A stretch of DNA of 50,103 bases from an uncultured bacterium (GCA_905216195.1 CAJMSX010000022.1:1-50103), one strand, 5' to 3'. Positions 8,049 to 17,381 are shown, numbered from the stretch's first letter. Notes: generated from the sequence alone by a model not told the origin. A program made the numbers and translations.

Positions 8049-8056
8049 CAAATATA
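8049..8056 (-). promoter_or_regulatory. Candidate -7 box of the DUF4062 gene
   Basis: On the minus strand the sequence reads TATATTTG, a perfect TAnnTTTG box, about 80 bp before the ATG at 7971. The leader is AT-rich with no other obvious structure. Confidence 0.45.
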
Positions 8057-8141
8057 ATCAAAGCACTTTTTAATTACAATTTACCTTACCTATTTATTCT
8101 GCTCAAAATAAAAATAGGTATAATATGAGGAATATATTCCC

Positions 8142-8149
8142 TATCTTTA
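8142..8149 (+). promoter_or_regulatory. Candidate -7 box of the esterase gene
   Basis: TATCTTTA is one base from the TAnnTTTG consensus. Transcription from it would begin near 8156. That excludes the upstream in-frame ATG at 8125 and favours the ATG at 8167 or 8176. Confidence 0.4.
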
Positions 8150-8175
8150 CTTCAATTTATAAATGGATGGAAACG

Positions 8176-9885
8176 ATGAAGAACTGTTGTTTGCTTTTGT
8201 TTTTGGGGATATGGTCCTGCGGGGTTTGGGGACAGACGGTTCCCGACTCCCTCTCGTATGCCGGGCGGCTTCAGGCGGCGATTGAAGCGGCGGGAGATGC
8301 GGAGAAAGATACGGTGATCTGCCGTATGGTGTTTGCTTTATTCGAAGGGCTGTATGCGGACTATCCCGATAGTATGGACGTGCGCGGATTTTATGAGGCA
8401 GGTTTGCTGGCCTGTAAGCTACGGGAGACGGACCGGGCTTTTCGCTATCTGGCGCCCCTTGTGGATACGGAAAGTAGTTACGGGCCCGGGTTTATCTTTA
8501 TTACCGGAAAATATAAAGATGAAGCTTTTGAGGTGCTGGCAGCGGACCCGCGCTGGAAGGCATTGGTAGAGAGGGCCGGAAAAAATAAAGCGGAGTTTTA
8601 TCGTTCGCTGGAGGAACAGAGGGCTGAATTTTTTGCCCGGAGTCCAAAGGGAAAGGCAGCGGATGTTTTTGACGAAACAGAGGGGTTAAAGGGGGAAGCG
8701 TTGTATAAGGCTTTGCAGACTCCCCGGGGCTATTTGCCCAAACACAGGCGGAATTATTCAGTGCGGTTTATGGTGCGGGACACGGTGCCGTCCTCTTATT
8801 TCGTCCGTTTGCCCAGAGGGTATGACCCGGCAAAAGCTTATCCTTTGCTGATTTGCCTGCATGGGGCGGTACGCTATACGGCATTAGAGGATTATGTTGC
8901 AGGTTGGATATTGGAAGAACATAACCGGTTTTATGTCAGTGAAGCGGAAAAGGCCGGAGTAATTCTGGTATTTCCGCTGGCGGATAAACATTTCAACTGG
9001 ATGGACCCGGACGATGGATTTTATATGGTGCCGGCCATTCTGAAGGAGGTGAAACAGGCGGTGCATGTGGACGACGACCGGGTATTTGTTTGCGGACATA
9101 GTAACGGGGCTACCGGGGCTTTTTCTTACTGGATGAAACAACCTTCGCCTTTTGCCGGATGTTTCGGACTGAACACTTATCCGAAAGTATGGAAGGCCGC
9201 CACTTATTTGCTGAATGGAAAGAACCGTCCCTTTGTCAATTTCTCTACCGACCAGGATTATTATTATCCGCCGCAGGCAAACGACAGTCTGGACGCACTG
9301 ACAGAACGACTCGGGCTGGATTACACCGACCATCGTTACAACGGTTATCCGCATTGGTTTCCGGAGTTCGATGCTTCGGAAGCGGCTTTCCGGACAGTCT
9401 TCGGGGAAATCGGCAAGCGGAGGCGGAATCCTTTCCCCCGGGAAATCTACCGGGAGACGGACCGGGTGAAGTACGGACGGGTGGATTGGCTGGAAATTAC
9501 CGCATTGGATACGCTGGCTTGCCGGGCCGGATGGCATAAGACGTATAATTTCCCTATTACCACCTGGTTGGTGTACGACGATAAGGATGAACTGGTGAGT
9601 AAGGAAGTGGATAAGAAAGCTTTCGATTTCCCGCATGCCTCAGGGGCGGTGAAAGCGGAGTACGGGGAGAATGAGTTTCACGTCCAAACCTCTTGTGTGG
9701 GGGCTTTCCGTTTATACATATCTCCCGAAATGGTGAATATGAACAAAAAGGTGAAAGTGTATGTAAACGGGGAATTGAGGTATCACGACAAGGTGAACTG
9801 GGACGATGCTTTTCTCCGGCAGACTTTTTTGCGGGAGCAGGACCGGAGACAGTTGTGGGTGAATTGTATAGAAATAGAAATATAG
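8176..9885 (+). CDS. Secreted alpha/beta-hydrolase (esterase / PHB-depolymerase-like)
   Basis: About 569 residues from ATG 8176, chosen because MKNCCLLLFLGIWSCGVWGQ is a clean signal peptide. An N-terminal helical region precedes the hydrolase core: YPLLICLHGAVRY carries the oxyanion HG, GHSNGATG is the nucleophile elbow (GxSxG), and a late H in NGYPHWFPEF is a likely catalytic histidine. The last ~150 residues look like a beta-rich accessory domain. Family members deacylate polymer or carbohydrate esters; the substrate is unknown. GC is high compared with the DUF4062 gene upstream, so this marks the return to normal chromosomal composition. Confidence 0.75.
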   Translation: MKNCCLLLFLGIWSCGVWGQTVPDSLSYAGRLQAAIEAAGDAEKDTVICRMVFALFEGLYADYPDSMDVRGFYEAGLLACKLRETDRAFRYLAPLVDTESSYGPGFIFITGKYKDEAFEVLAADPRWKALVERAGKNKAEFYRSLEEQRAEFFARSPKGKAADVFDETEGLKGEALYKALQTPRGYLPKHRRNYSVRFMVRDTVPSSYFVRLPRGYDPAKAYPLLICLHGAVRYTALEDYVAGWILEEHNRFYVSEAEKAGVILVFPLADKHFNWMDPDDGFYMVPAILKEVKQAVHVDDDRVFVCGHSNGATGAFSYWMKQPSPFAGCFGLNTYPKVWKAATYLLNGKNRPFVNFSTDQDYYYPPQANDSLDALTERLGLDYTDHRYNGYPHWFPEFDASEAAFRTVFGEIGKRRRNPFPREIYRETDRVKYGRVDWLEITALDTLACRAGWHKTYNFPITTWLVYDDKDELVSKEVDKKAFDFPHASGAVKAEYGENEFHVQTSCVGAFRLYISPEMVNMNKKVKVYVNGELRYHDKVNWDDAFLRQTFLREQDRRQLWVNCIEIEI

Positions 9886-9926
9886 ATTGTGGCTGATCGG
9901 TTTTCATTGTTCAAAGAAGGACAGTT

Positions 9927-10370
9927 ATGGTTGAAGAATTGCGGCATTTTTTAGAAAAGGAGAAATGCGATTTTCAGTTGATCCGGCATGAGAAGCGGGT
10001 GTTGTCTTTGCAGGATGCTGCTGTTTATTTTGATGTTTCAAAGGCAGCTCCGGTATTGATTGTGGAAACGGAGGCGGGAATGATGGCTCTGATTGTAAGT
10101 GCTACGCGGGGGCGGGCAGACTTTAAAGCTTTGAAACAAGAAGCGGGGTATGCCCGTCTGAAGATGGTAGAGAGAGAGAAAGTGGAAGAGGCAACCGGAT
10201 ACGCGACAGGGAGGGTGCCGCTCATCGGACACGGTTTGCCTTGTATTTTCGACAATCGCTTGTTGCAGAATGATTATATTTACGGTGGTAGCGGGGACGA
10301 ATGCTGTACTTTACAGATTGCGCCGGGGGACGTGAAGCGCCTGAATAAAGTAGTCCGGACTATCGGTTGA
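9927..10370 (+). CDS. YbaK/EbsC-family aminoacyl-tRNA editing-type protein
   Basis: 147 residues. The YbaK/ProX fold is recognisable from the order of its elements: an N-terminal helix with HEKRVLSLQDAA, a strand with VLIVETEAGMMALIVSATRG, a K-rich helix (FKALKQEAGYARLKMV), ATGYATGRVPLIGHG (the conserved G-x-V-x-P-x-G loop) and a closing TLQIAPGDVKRL. Family members hydrolyse mischarged tRNAs such as Cys-tRNAPro or Ala-tRNAPro. It lies 41 bp after the esterase gene, probably on the same transcript but without functional link. Confidence 0.8.
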   Translation: MVEELRHFLEKEKCDFQLIRHEKRVLSLQDAAVYFDVSKAAPVLIVETEAGMMALIVSATRGRADFKALKQEAGYARLKMVEREKVEEATGYATGRVPLIGHGLPCIFDNRLLQNDYIYGGSGDECCTLQIAPGDVKRLNKVVRTIG

Positions 10371-10882
10371 AAGGCAGAGGGCCGACAGAAGGGGAGGGTT
10401 CCAGTCAGGATCGGAAAAGTATTATGCCTGGTACCGAAACCGGATATAAGGCTAAAGAAGGCGGGTTAGTCTGCTACACAAGACGAAGCTCTATGGCTAT
10501 ACGGAAACATTCCAAGTAAATCCGCCAGTAAAAGAGGGAAAGGTATTCTTAATTGGGGAGGTCTCCCCCACCAGATAAACATATCCGGCTTCAGAGGGAA
10601 GTAAAAGAACTGAAATAATAATATATCGCAGGAAAATTTGCATATTTCTGCCCTGTTTCCTCCGTATTATGTACTTATGGTTTTCAACACCCAGTGAAAA
10701 ATGTGGGATTACCGAATCGAAAGGCTGGAGGCTTCGCAATACCTGTAGAACTTTCAACACCAAATAATCCCACAAAATGTGTGATGCGTATTATTCCTGT
10801 TCTACTGAAAGGCAAGGTGCGAATTTACCAACCAGGAAAATAACGAAAAATTAAAGCATGCCGACTATACAGCTATAAAGGA
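10371..10882. other. 512-bp intergenic region with ordered short repeats, no gene recognised
   Basis: I find no supported gene. Visible structure: GGGGAG-gt-CTCCCC (10555-10568), a compact hairpin; TTTCAACACC at 10682-10691 and again at 10752-10761; and TGTGGGATTA (10702-10711) opposed by its complement TAATCCCACA (10765-10774). A minus-strand ORF (10497-10775) exists but has unlikely composition. The area may be decayed coding DNA or hold a small structured RNA. Confidence 0.4.
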
Positions 10883-11221
10883 TCAATAACTGTCGTCGTG
10901 CAAAGTAAAGTCGACAACGTTACTTTGCCCTCTCAGCGGTTGACTGACGGTACTGCCGGATGCAGAAAAACCTGCCGGCACAACCACTTCCACTGTCGAT
11001 TCCGGTGCCAGACCGGACAAAAAGTAATGCCCATTCGCATCGGTCTGATTCCATAATTCCGGATTTACGGTACTCCGTACATAAACGTCTTCAATCGGAG
11101 AACCATACTGGTCACTTACCGTTCCCTCGCAGCTGATGCCCGGAGAAAGAGCAAGGAGGGTACCCCCCACGAAAAGTACAATAGCTACCACCGCACCTTT
11201 CAGCAATGTTTTTGTTTTCAT
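10883..11221 (-). CDS. Small secreted protein with carboxypeptidase-regulatory-like domain
   Basis: 112 residues. A signal peptide (KGAVVAIVLFVGGTLLALSPG) is followed by one beta-sandwich domain of the carboxypeptidase-D regulatory-like type: CEGTVSDQYGSPIEDVYVRS, WNQTDANGHYFLSGLAPEST and a final strand VVDFTLHDD. The one cysteine after the signal does not fit a strict lipobox. Such domains usually start TonB-linked receptors or surface proteins in Bacteroidetes; here it is free-standing. Function unknown. Confidence 0.65.
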   Translation of the reverse strand: MKTKTLLKGAVVAIVLFVGGTLLALSPGISCEGTVSDQYGSPIEDVYVRSTVNPELWNQTDANGHYFLSGLAPESTVEVVVPAGFSASGSTVSQPLRGQSNVVDFTLHDDSY

Positions 11222-11603
11222 TCCACTTAAATTTTAATATTACACCTCCTCCCAACCGGGAGTTTTTCCAATTTACAAAAAAATTCAGATATTTCAAAAT
11301 CCCGAGACCCGGACATCCTACCCAATGAAATTTAAAAATAACTCGCAAACCTTCTCCTTGGTTACTTACAGAAGAATTTGCCGGATAATTTGATAAACGA
11401 ATTTCTTCAAATCCCAATCCGGAAATACAACCGTATTAGCAGACAAAGCATCACTCCTTCTTCCCTCCGCTATTAACGGAAGATTCAAAAAATAAACGAT
11501 ATTTTTTACATTTCTGTAGAAGAGCCCTAAAATTTATATTCTAAAATTCTTTCCCCACATCAAAACATTTTCCTATTTTTGGTTAAAATTATTAGCGAAA
11601 AAT
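11222..11603. other. 382-bp divergent intergenic region
   Basis: AT-rich region between the small secreted protein (-) and the MazG-like gene (+). The only element I can support is the TATTTTTG box at 11574-11581 for the plus-strand operon. No tRNA, repeat or further gene is visible. Confidence 0.4.
11574..11581 (+). promoter_or_regulatory. Candidate -7 box of the mazG-helicase operon
   Basis: TATTTTTG fits TAnnTTTG exactly and ends 22 bp before the ATG at 11604, a usual distance for Bacteroidetes leaders. No clear -33 TTTG at the standard spacing. Confidence 0.5.
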
Positions 11604-11942
11604 ATGGACAAATATAAGGAAACTATTGAGGCATTGATCCGGTTCAGGGACGAGCGGGACTGGGCGCAGTTTCACGATTCGAAGAACCTGGCGCTGGCAT
11701 TGCTGCTGGAGGCATCGGAACTGAACGAGCTATTTTTGTGGAAGAAAGAGAGCGAGGCCGAAACGGTGAACCCTGATCGGCTGAAAGAAGAATTGGCGGA
11801 TGTGCTGGCGTATGCTTTTTTATTGGCAGAAAAACACCAACTTGATATATTTAACATCGTACTCGAGAAAATCCGGAAGAACGGGGAGAAATACCCGGCC
11901 GACAAAGCAAGGGGAACCGCTAAAAAATATAATGAGTTATGA
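11604..11942 (+). CDS. MazG-like nucleotide pyrophosphohydrolase
   Basis: 112 residues, the single-domain all-alpha NTP-PPase type. The metal-binding helices show LLLEASELNELFLWK (E-x-x-E) and LKEELADVLAYAFLLAEK (E-E-x-x-D). A basic tail (NGEKYPADKARGTAKKYNE) closes the fold. These enzymes hydrolyse (d)NTPs to monophosphates. The stop overlaps the ATG of the next gene (ATGA at 11939), so the two products are made together. This pairing with a nuclease-helicase suggests a nucleotide-related effector or housekeeping step in one system (inference). Confidence 0.85.
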   Translation: MDKYKETIEALIRFRDERDWAQFHDSKNLALALLLEASELNELFLWKKESEAETVNPDRLKEELADVLAYAFLLAEKHQLDIFNIVLEKIRKNGEKYPADKARGTAKKYNEL

Positions 11943-14320
11943 TTGTATACCAGTCGACCAAACAGGGGTTCCGGGAGGATGTTTTCAGTAATGAAATAGA
12001 CAAAAAAATATTGCAGGCTTATAAAACCCATTTAGGCCGCAGCACCTCTGCTAATGAGACCTTCTCCTGGAAAAATTCTATGTCCTATATGGATAGAATT
12101 ATGGAAGATCCGGAAATACCCATGGATGCGGGAATTTCCATCGAATTCAAAATACCCTTGACTTCCTTCCGTATCGATTTTATCATCACAGGACTCAACG
12201 AGAAACTGGAAAAACAAGCCATCATTATTGAACTGAAACAATGGGAATGGGCTGAAAGGACTGAAAAAGACGCCATTGTAAAAACACGTTTCCAAAAAGG
12301 AATATCGGAGACCGATCATCCCTGTTATCAGGCCTGGTCCTATGCTGCCACCCTGGAGGACGTGAATCAAACGATCAAAGAAGAGAAAATAGCACTGATC
12401 CCCTGTGCTTATCTGCACAATTACCCAAAAGACAATGTAATCACCCACCCTTTTTATGAACCTTATATTACTAAAGCTCCCCCTTTCTTCCAATCCGATG
12501 CACAGAGATTACGCAATTTTATCAAGAAATTTGTAAAATACGGCGACCCCGAGGATATCCTCTACCAAATGGAAAATGGAAGGTTTCGGCCCTCCAAACA
12601 ATTGGCAGATTGCATGGGCTCGATGATTAAAGGAAATCAGGAATTTATCCTGCTCGATAGCCAAAAATTGGTCTATGAAACCGCCCTCAGTATGATCCGG
12701 AAAGCCGACCAAGATAAAAAGCAAGTATTGATTGTCGAAGGAGGACCGGGAACCGGAAAAAGCATCGTAGCCGTCAATTTGTTAGTAAAAGCTACAGAGG
12801 AAGGTTTACTTGCCAGATATATTTCAAAAAATGCTGCACCACGTTCGGTATATGCAATAAAATTGAAAGGAACGCTGAAAAGAAACCAGATCGATAATAT
12901 GTTCGGCGGTTCCGGTTGTTTCTACGATATACCTGCCAATGCTTTCGATACTCTTATTGTCGACGAAGCCCACCGCCTGAATAAGAAAAGCGGACGCTAC
13001 CAAAATAAAGGAGAAAATCAGATCCGTGAGATCATTGAAGCAGCGAAATGCTCCATCTTTTTCATAGATAACCGCCAACGCGTCCACATCAAAGATATCG
13101 GCAATACCAAGTATATCAAGCAAATAGCCCGTGAATATCATTGTACTGTAAAGACACTCAAATTAACCTCACAATTCCGTTGCAATGGGTCGGACGGTTA
13201 TCTGGCGTGGCTGGACAATACATTACAAATCACCGACACGGCTAATCCTCATTTATCACAGGATGATTTTGATTTTCAAATTTTTTCTGATCCCAACGAA
13301 CTGTTGAAAGTTATCCGGGAAAAGAACAAAGTAAATAATAAATCCAGGATGGTCGCCGGTTATTGCTGGGATTGGATCAGCCAAAAAAATCCAACCGCCA
13401 CTGATGTTAAAATTCCGGATTTTGAATTTGCCATGAAATGGAATCTGAAAAAAGAAGGAAGTACCTGGATCATCGGCAAACATTCCATTAACGAGATCGG
13501 TTGTATTCACACCTGTCAGGGTCTAGATTTAGAGTATGTCGGGGTCATTGTCGGCCATGATCTCCGCTATGAAAACGGAAAAATCATCACAGACGCTTTA
13601 AAACGTTCCAGTATGGACCGGTCTGTATGGGGAATCCGGACACTGATCAGAAAAAAACCGGAAGAAGGATTGCCTCTTGCTGAAGAAATTATAAAAAATA
13701 CGTACCGGACATTACTGACCCGTGGAATGAAGGGATGCTATGTCTATTTTTGCGATAAACCACTGGAAAATTATTTCAGGCAACAGCTTGGAGTTCCCCA
13801 ACCGGTAATAAAAGAAATTTCCCAACCCAAACCCCAAGGCCCCCGTATTGAAGCAAAAGTCAACGAGGATGTCAAATATGTCGACTATCTTCCCCTTTAC
13901 ACTTTGCAAGCAGCTTGTGGAAAATTCAGCGAATGGCAGCAGGTAGAGGAAGAAGGTTGGATAAAAGTAGAAGGAATAGGCAAGCTAAATCCAGGTATGT
14001 TCATTGTCCGGGCAAACGGCCACTCTATGGAACCCCGCATCAAAGATGGAGACTTATGCGTATTCCGCACTGGTATTGTCGGCTCCCGCAATGGTAAAAT
14101 TGTCCTCGTTCAACACCGGGAGCATTACGATTTTGAATACGGTGGAAGTTACTCTATCAAAAAATACAGTAGCGAGAAAAAATATGATCCGGAAACGGAA
14201 GAATGGACGCATGAATGCATCATTTTGCATCCCCTAAACCAAAACTACTCATCCCTTCAAATAAAAGATGAAGAAGGTTTTATAGTCATAGGAGAATTTG
14301 TCGGAATTGTGGATAAATGA
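11939..14320 (+). CDS. PD-(D/E)XK nuclease - Schlafen-group-3-type helicase (DUF2075) - S24 peptidase fusion
   Basis: 793 residues. N-terminus: a PD-(D/E)XK-like module with FRIDFIIT (D80) and IIIELKQW (E98, K100). Centre: an SF1-type NTPase of the DUF2075/Schlafen-group-3 family with Walker A GGPGTGKS (268-275), DEAH box (342-345), a TSQFRCNGSDGYLAWLDN motif, and the late CIHTCQGLDLEYVGVIVG and RTLLTRGMKGCYVY motifs. C-terminus (about 655-793): an S24/LexA-like peptidase with the serine in GHSMEPRIKDGD (S696) and a lysine near 741 in YSIKKYS. Coupled to the MazG-like gene by a 4-bp overlap. Composition suggests damage- or infection-responsive nucleic-acid processing; no partner operator was found. 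Confidence 0.8.
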   Translation: MIVYQSTKQGFREDVFSNEIDKKILQAYKTHLGRSTSANETFSWKNSMSYMDRIMEDPEIPMDAGISIEFKIPLTSFRIDFIITGLNEKLEKQAIIIELKQWEWAERTEKDAIVKTRFQKGISETDHPCYQAWSYAATLEDVNQTIKEEKIALIPCAYLHNYPKDNVITHPFYEPYITKAPPFFQSDAQRLRNFIKKFVKYGDPEDILYQMENGRFRPSKQLADCMGSMIKGNQEFILLDSQKLVYETALSMIRKADQDKKQVLIVEGGPGTGKSIVAVNLLVKATEEGLLARYISKNAAPRSVYAIKLKGTLKRNQIDNMFGGSGCFYDIPANAFDTLIVDEAHRLNKKSGRYQNKGENQIREIIEAAKCSIFFIDNRQRVHIKDIGNTKYIKQIAREYHCTVKTLKLTSQFRCNGSDGYLAWLDNTLQITDTANPHLSQDDFDFQIFSDPNELLKVIREKNKVNNKSRMVAGYCWDWISQKNPTATDVKIPDFEFAMKWNLKKEGSTWIIGKHSINEIGCIHTCQGLDLEYVGVIVGHDLRYENGKIITDALKRSSMDRSVWGIRTLIRKKPEEGLPLAEEIIKNTYRTLLTRGMKGCYVYFCDKPLENYFRQQLGVPQPVIKEISQPKPQGPRIEAKVNEDVKYVDYLPLYTLQAACGKFSEWQQVEEEGWIKVEGIGKLNPGMFIVRANGHSMEPRIKDGDLCVFRTGIVGSRNGKIVLVQHREHYDFEYGGSYSIKKYSSEKKYDPETEEWTHECIILHPLNQNYSSLQIKDEEGFIVIGEFVGIVDK

Positions 14321-14347
14321 TTTGCCCAAAGATGAACGGTTCTCTCT

Positions 14348-14539
14348 TCAAAACCGTCCCGATACCTTCAGCATAGACAGAGGCCGGCGGTCCGCAAGCG
14401 TCCTCCGGATCTGCATGCCCCTCCTGTACGCGGTCAAAACTGCCACGGAGGCCCCTCCCGCATGCTTGCAGGAGTAGAGGGAGTATCCCAGGAGATATTT
14501 CAATTCGTTGCAGATATCATAGAAATCCCATTCACACAC
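14348..14539 (-). CDS. Possible small ORF downstream of the KAP gene
   Basis: 63 codons from a GTG or further upstream. The frame stays open back into the end of the KAP gene and shows protein-like composition (WDFYDICNELKYLLGYSLYS). It is not a family I recognise. It could be a short coupled gene or the tail of a lost one. There is no promoter of its own. Confidence 0.25.
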   Translation of the reverse strand: MCEWDFYDICNELKYLLGYSLYSCKHAGGASVAVLTAYRRGMQIRRTLADRRPLSMLKVSGRF

Positions 14540-14568
14540 ACAGCCAATCAGGGGTTCCGCCGATCGAT

Positions 14569-17226
14569 TTAATAGCCTATCACCAGATCGAGCACCTTTA
14601 ATAAGATTTTATAATCCTTTTTAGGTATTTCTATCCCATCTAATAACGCTATTTTATATAACCCGGCTGTCTCCCGGCTCAATGCCATTTTTTCCTGCGC
14701 GATCATTTCGGCAGAATCGGCAGCATCGCTGAGAATTAACAAAATCTTTACAAAGCTTTCAATATGAGAAGATTTAGTCCAAACAACATCGGGGGCAATC
14801 TTGATCAATAAATGTTTTGCTAAGATATAACGATAATAAAAAACTCTGATTTGGCGAGGAGTTTTATGCGGAAAAGCCTGCAATGTTTTTCTCAAGACGT
14901 TTATCTCCTCTCGGGTAAGTTTTCTATCCGGAATCTGAGGTGATTCCTGTCCGTTTAAGGTTGCTTCCTCTTCTACTTCTTGCCATGCTTCCCGTTCCGG
15001 ATCCATCTCCTCTTCTGTATCAGGTTCAGGACCGGACGCTTTTTTCTCTCCTTTGCCGGATGGATGATTTTCTTTTTCCGGATCTTCTTCTTCCTTTTCC
15101 GAAACAGACGACAAAAGTTGCTCCAATAAGGGTAATTCCCCTTCTTCCCGATCTTGTTCGGTAAAAGCCCTGAAAAATTCATCTACTTCTTCGGAAGTCA
15201 GATTACCCAATTTCAATCCTATCAAAAACAATTTATCCATATATTCGGAAACTAATTCTCTGCTTTTTTCCTTTTCTTGCCCGCCATCCACTAATGCCGC
15301 ATACTTATACTGTATTGCCATTTTAAGAATTCTTTCGTCTATAGCAGCTACAATAACAATTCTTTCAGACAATTGCGGATCATCTAACATCACCCGGAGG
15401 GAATCGATTATCCGGACAATTTTCTCTTCCGAACACCGGTCTATATCGTCAACAAAAAGGATGATCTTAAAATCAGCGTTTTTCCCGGTCCACACTTCGA
15501 TCAATGTTTTCAACTCTTTTTGTATTTCGGCCTGAATTCCCAATAAATGGTGGAATGATACTTGGGTATAATATTTTCGGAATAATTCCCGGGCCGAATT
15601 CCTGTATCTGAAAAGAATCAGGAGAATACTGAACACGGTAGATATCCCTAAGCTGGTCACAATCTGGTAGATCCAATTTATTTTAGTTCCAAAAGGAATT
15701 AAAAAACCCAGCAGGAAAGAACTTACAAAAGTCACTGTAAACCAAAGAATACTCCGATAACCCAAGCGTTTATAGTTGAGTTTTAACTGGTAAAGTAGCC
15801 TGCCCCAGCCACTTTTAGCCGAGCAATAATAAGCGGAAGCAAATTTTTCATATAAATAAGCCCATATCGCCGGGGTATCCTGATACTTCCACGCCTGAAA
15901 ATCTATTCGAATAACATTTTAGTTTTTACCTTGAATAAGCTCCCAGGTTTAATTCTTTAAAAATGTTTTGCCTCTTCCCCATTTCCCGAATATCCCGATC
16001 ATACGTCCCTGCTCACCAGGCATTTCCAATAGAATATCCGCTAACTCCCCGGCAATCTCTTTCACCCCCAAGACTGCCGTCAAGCGGTTCCGGTCGGCAT
16101 AATCGATATGAGTTCTGGATAACCTCTGTGCCTTTGCGTATTCTTCAGCATTTCCCGGCTCTTGCGATACGGATATATCCTTATCGGCTAAACCCGAACT
16201 AAAATCCATACCCACAAAATCTTTAATCTGAATCGGATTTGTTTTTTCCCCTTTTTTCAAAAAAACGGAGATTGCATTTAAAAAAGCATTGACATTTTTG
16301 AATCTCCTTAAAAGGACAATACAATCGATATCTATCAAATCCGTTTCCCATAATAATAAATTCACACCTATCAGCATCTTAATTTCAGACCCCTCCCGGA
16401 ATCGGTGTATTACTTTTTGACGCGATGCCGCGTCGACAGTAGCAATTAAAGGAAAACTGAACGCTTTGCTTTCCGTTTGAGCATTAACCGCTTCCGATAA
16501 ATCAAGCGCATTTTGTTGTGAAGTAACTAATACAACGGTCTTTTTATCTGCCAAATGTCCGGTCAGATATTCCGAAATCCGTTGTACCGCTCCCTGATAC
16601 TCCAGAATATTTTTCCCGCTTCTCAGCTGGTAATAATCCGATTTTTCCACCGGGATTTCGATTGGTTCTACTTCCCAGGAACGCAAATCTCCCGCGGATA
16701 TAGCATCCTGAAGGGTATACCGAAATGTAATTTCTCCAAAAAACGACCGGACAGGACGGGTATCATAACCCATCCCCATACTCGTAAGCGGTTTAAAATA
16801 ATCCCATAGCATACGAATATTTCTTTCACCCCGCTGGATAGCCAAGTGATCGTAATCGACATAAACAATCACAGCAAAAGCATCGGGAGCAACTTGTTCC
16901 TTATGTTTCAGGAGCCAGTTCATCGTTTGGATGAATATTAATTTTCCTTTCGTCAAAGAGACCAAAGAGTCGGAAACAATATCCTTAGAGCCAAAAACTT
17001 GTTCCACTACTGATTTTAAGTGTTGTTTCAGAACTTGGCTATCTACTATAAGCAAAGTCCGTCCCGAATCCGATTTGTAATATTCATGTAGAGCCGTCAC
17101 CAAGGTAATCATCCTGCCGGAACCTTGCGGCATAGAAATCAAAATCTTTTCTTTTTTACCTAGCTGAGAAGAAATAACCGATACAGCTTCCTGCTGAAAA
17201 GGTTTCAGTTTGAATACTTCCGTCAT
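14569..17226 (-). pseudogene. SF2-helicase-like + KAP P-loop NTPase membrane protein, frame cut by two TAA codons
   Basis: Read through, this is one frame of 885 codons. Codons 1-~400 resemble an SF2 helicase, but motif I is GSGR (no lysine) and motif II is YVDYDH, so it is probably inactive. From about 400 a KAP NTPase follows: Walker A GKWGRGKT (414-421), NVIRIDFQAWKYQDTPA, two membrane segments (about 492-508 and 520-540) inserted in the NTPase as typical of KAP, and Walker B IILFVDDIDR (588-597). A very acidic low-complexity linker (about 735-780) precedes a helical end. TAA stops occupy codons 426 and 436, right after Walker A, with no frameshift and conserved sequence on both sides. Real nonsense mutations, assembly error or readthrough are all possible. 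Confidence 0.75.
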
Positions 17227-17280
17227 TTGCTGAATAGTATGGTTTTATTAGAAAGTACAAATTTAAGTATAATTTTAATA

Positions 17281-17330
17281 AATCAGGGGGACGGGGCAAC
17301 TGTTCACACAATTGCCCCGTCCCCCTGATT
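17281..17330. repeat. Perfect 19-bp inverted repeat between divergent genes
   Basis: AATCAGGGGGACGGGGCAA (17281-17299) is exactly complementary to 17312-17330, with a 12-base loop. It sits between the start of the KAP gene (-) and queC (+), so a classical terminator role is unlikely for either. The GC-rich arms in an AT-rich intergenic region resemble REP/MITE-type palindromes. Folding in queC or KAP mRNA leaders is another option. Confidence 0.8.
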
Positions 17331-17353
17331 GCGGGATTGTCGTTTTTTATCCT

Positions 17354-17361
17354 TATTTTTG
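17354..17361 (+). promoter_or_regulatory. Candidate -7 box of the queCDE operon
   Basis: TATTTTTG fits TAnnTTTG. The predicted start of transcription (about 17368) leaves only 5 nt before the ATG at 17373 and 14 nt before that at 17382, favouring the latter as the queC start. No preQ1 riboswitch is evident between promoter and gene. Confidence 0.5.
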
Positions 17362-17381
17362 CGGCGAATAAAATGAATAAG

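Noticed and set aside
8884..9636. 250-codon open frame antisense to the esterase gene
   Set aside because: The esterase frame on the plus strand has clear signal peptide and GxSxG motif; the antisense frame has no family features and arises from GC-rich codon use.
10497..10775. 92-codon minus-strand ORF in the intergenic region
   Set aside because: No signal, motif or start context, and it overlaps the direct and inverted repeats; treated as chance.
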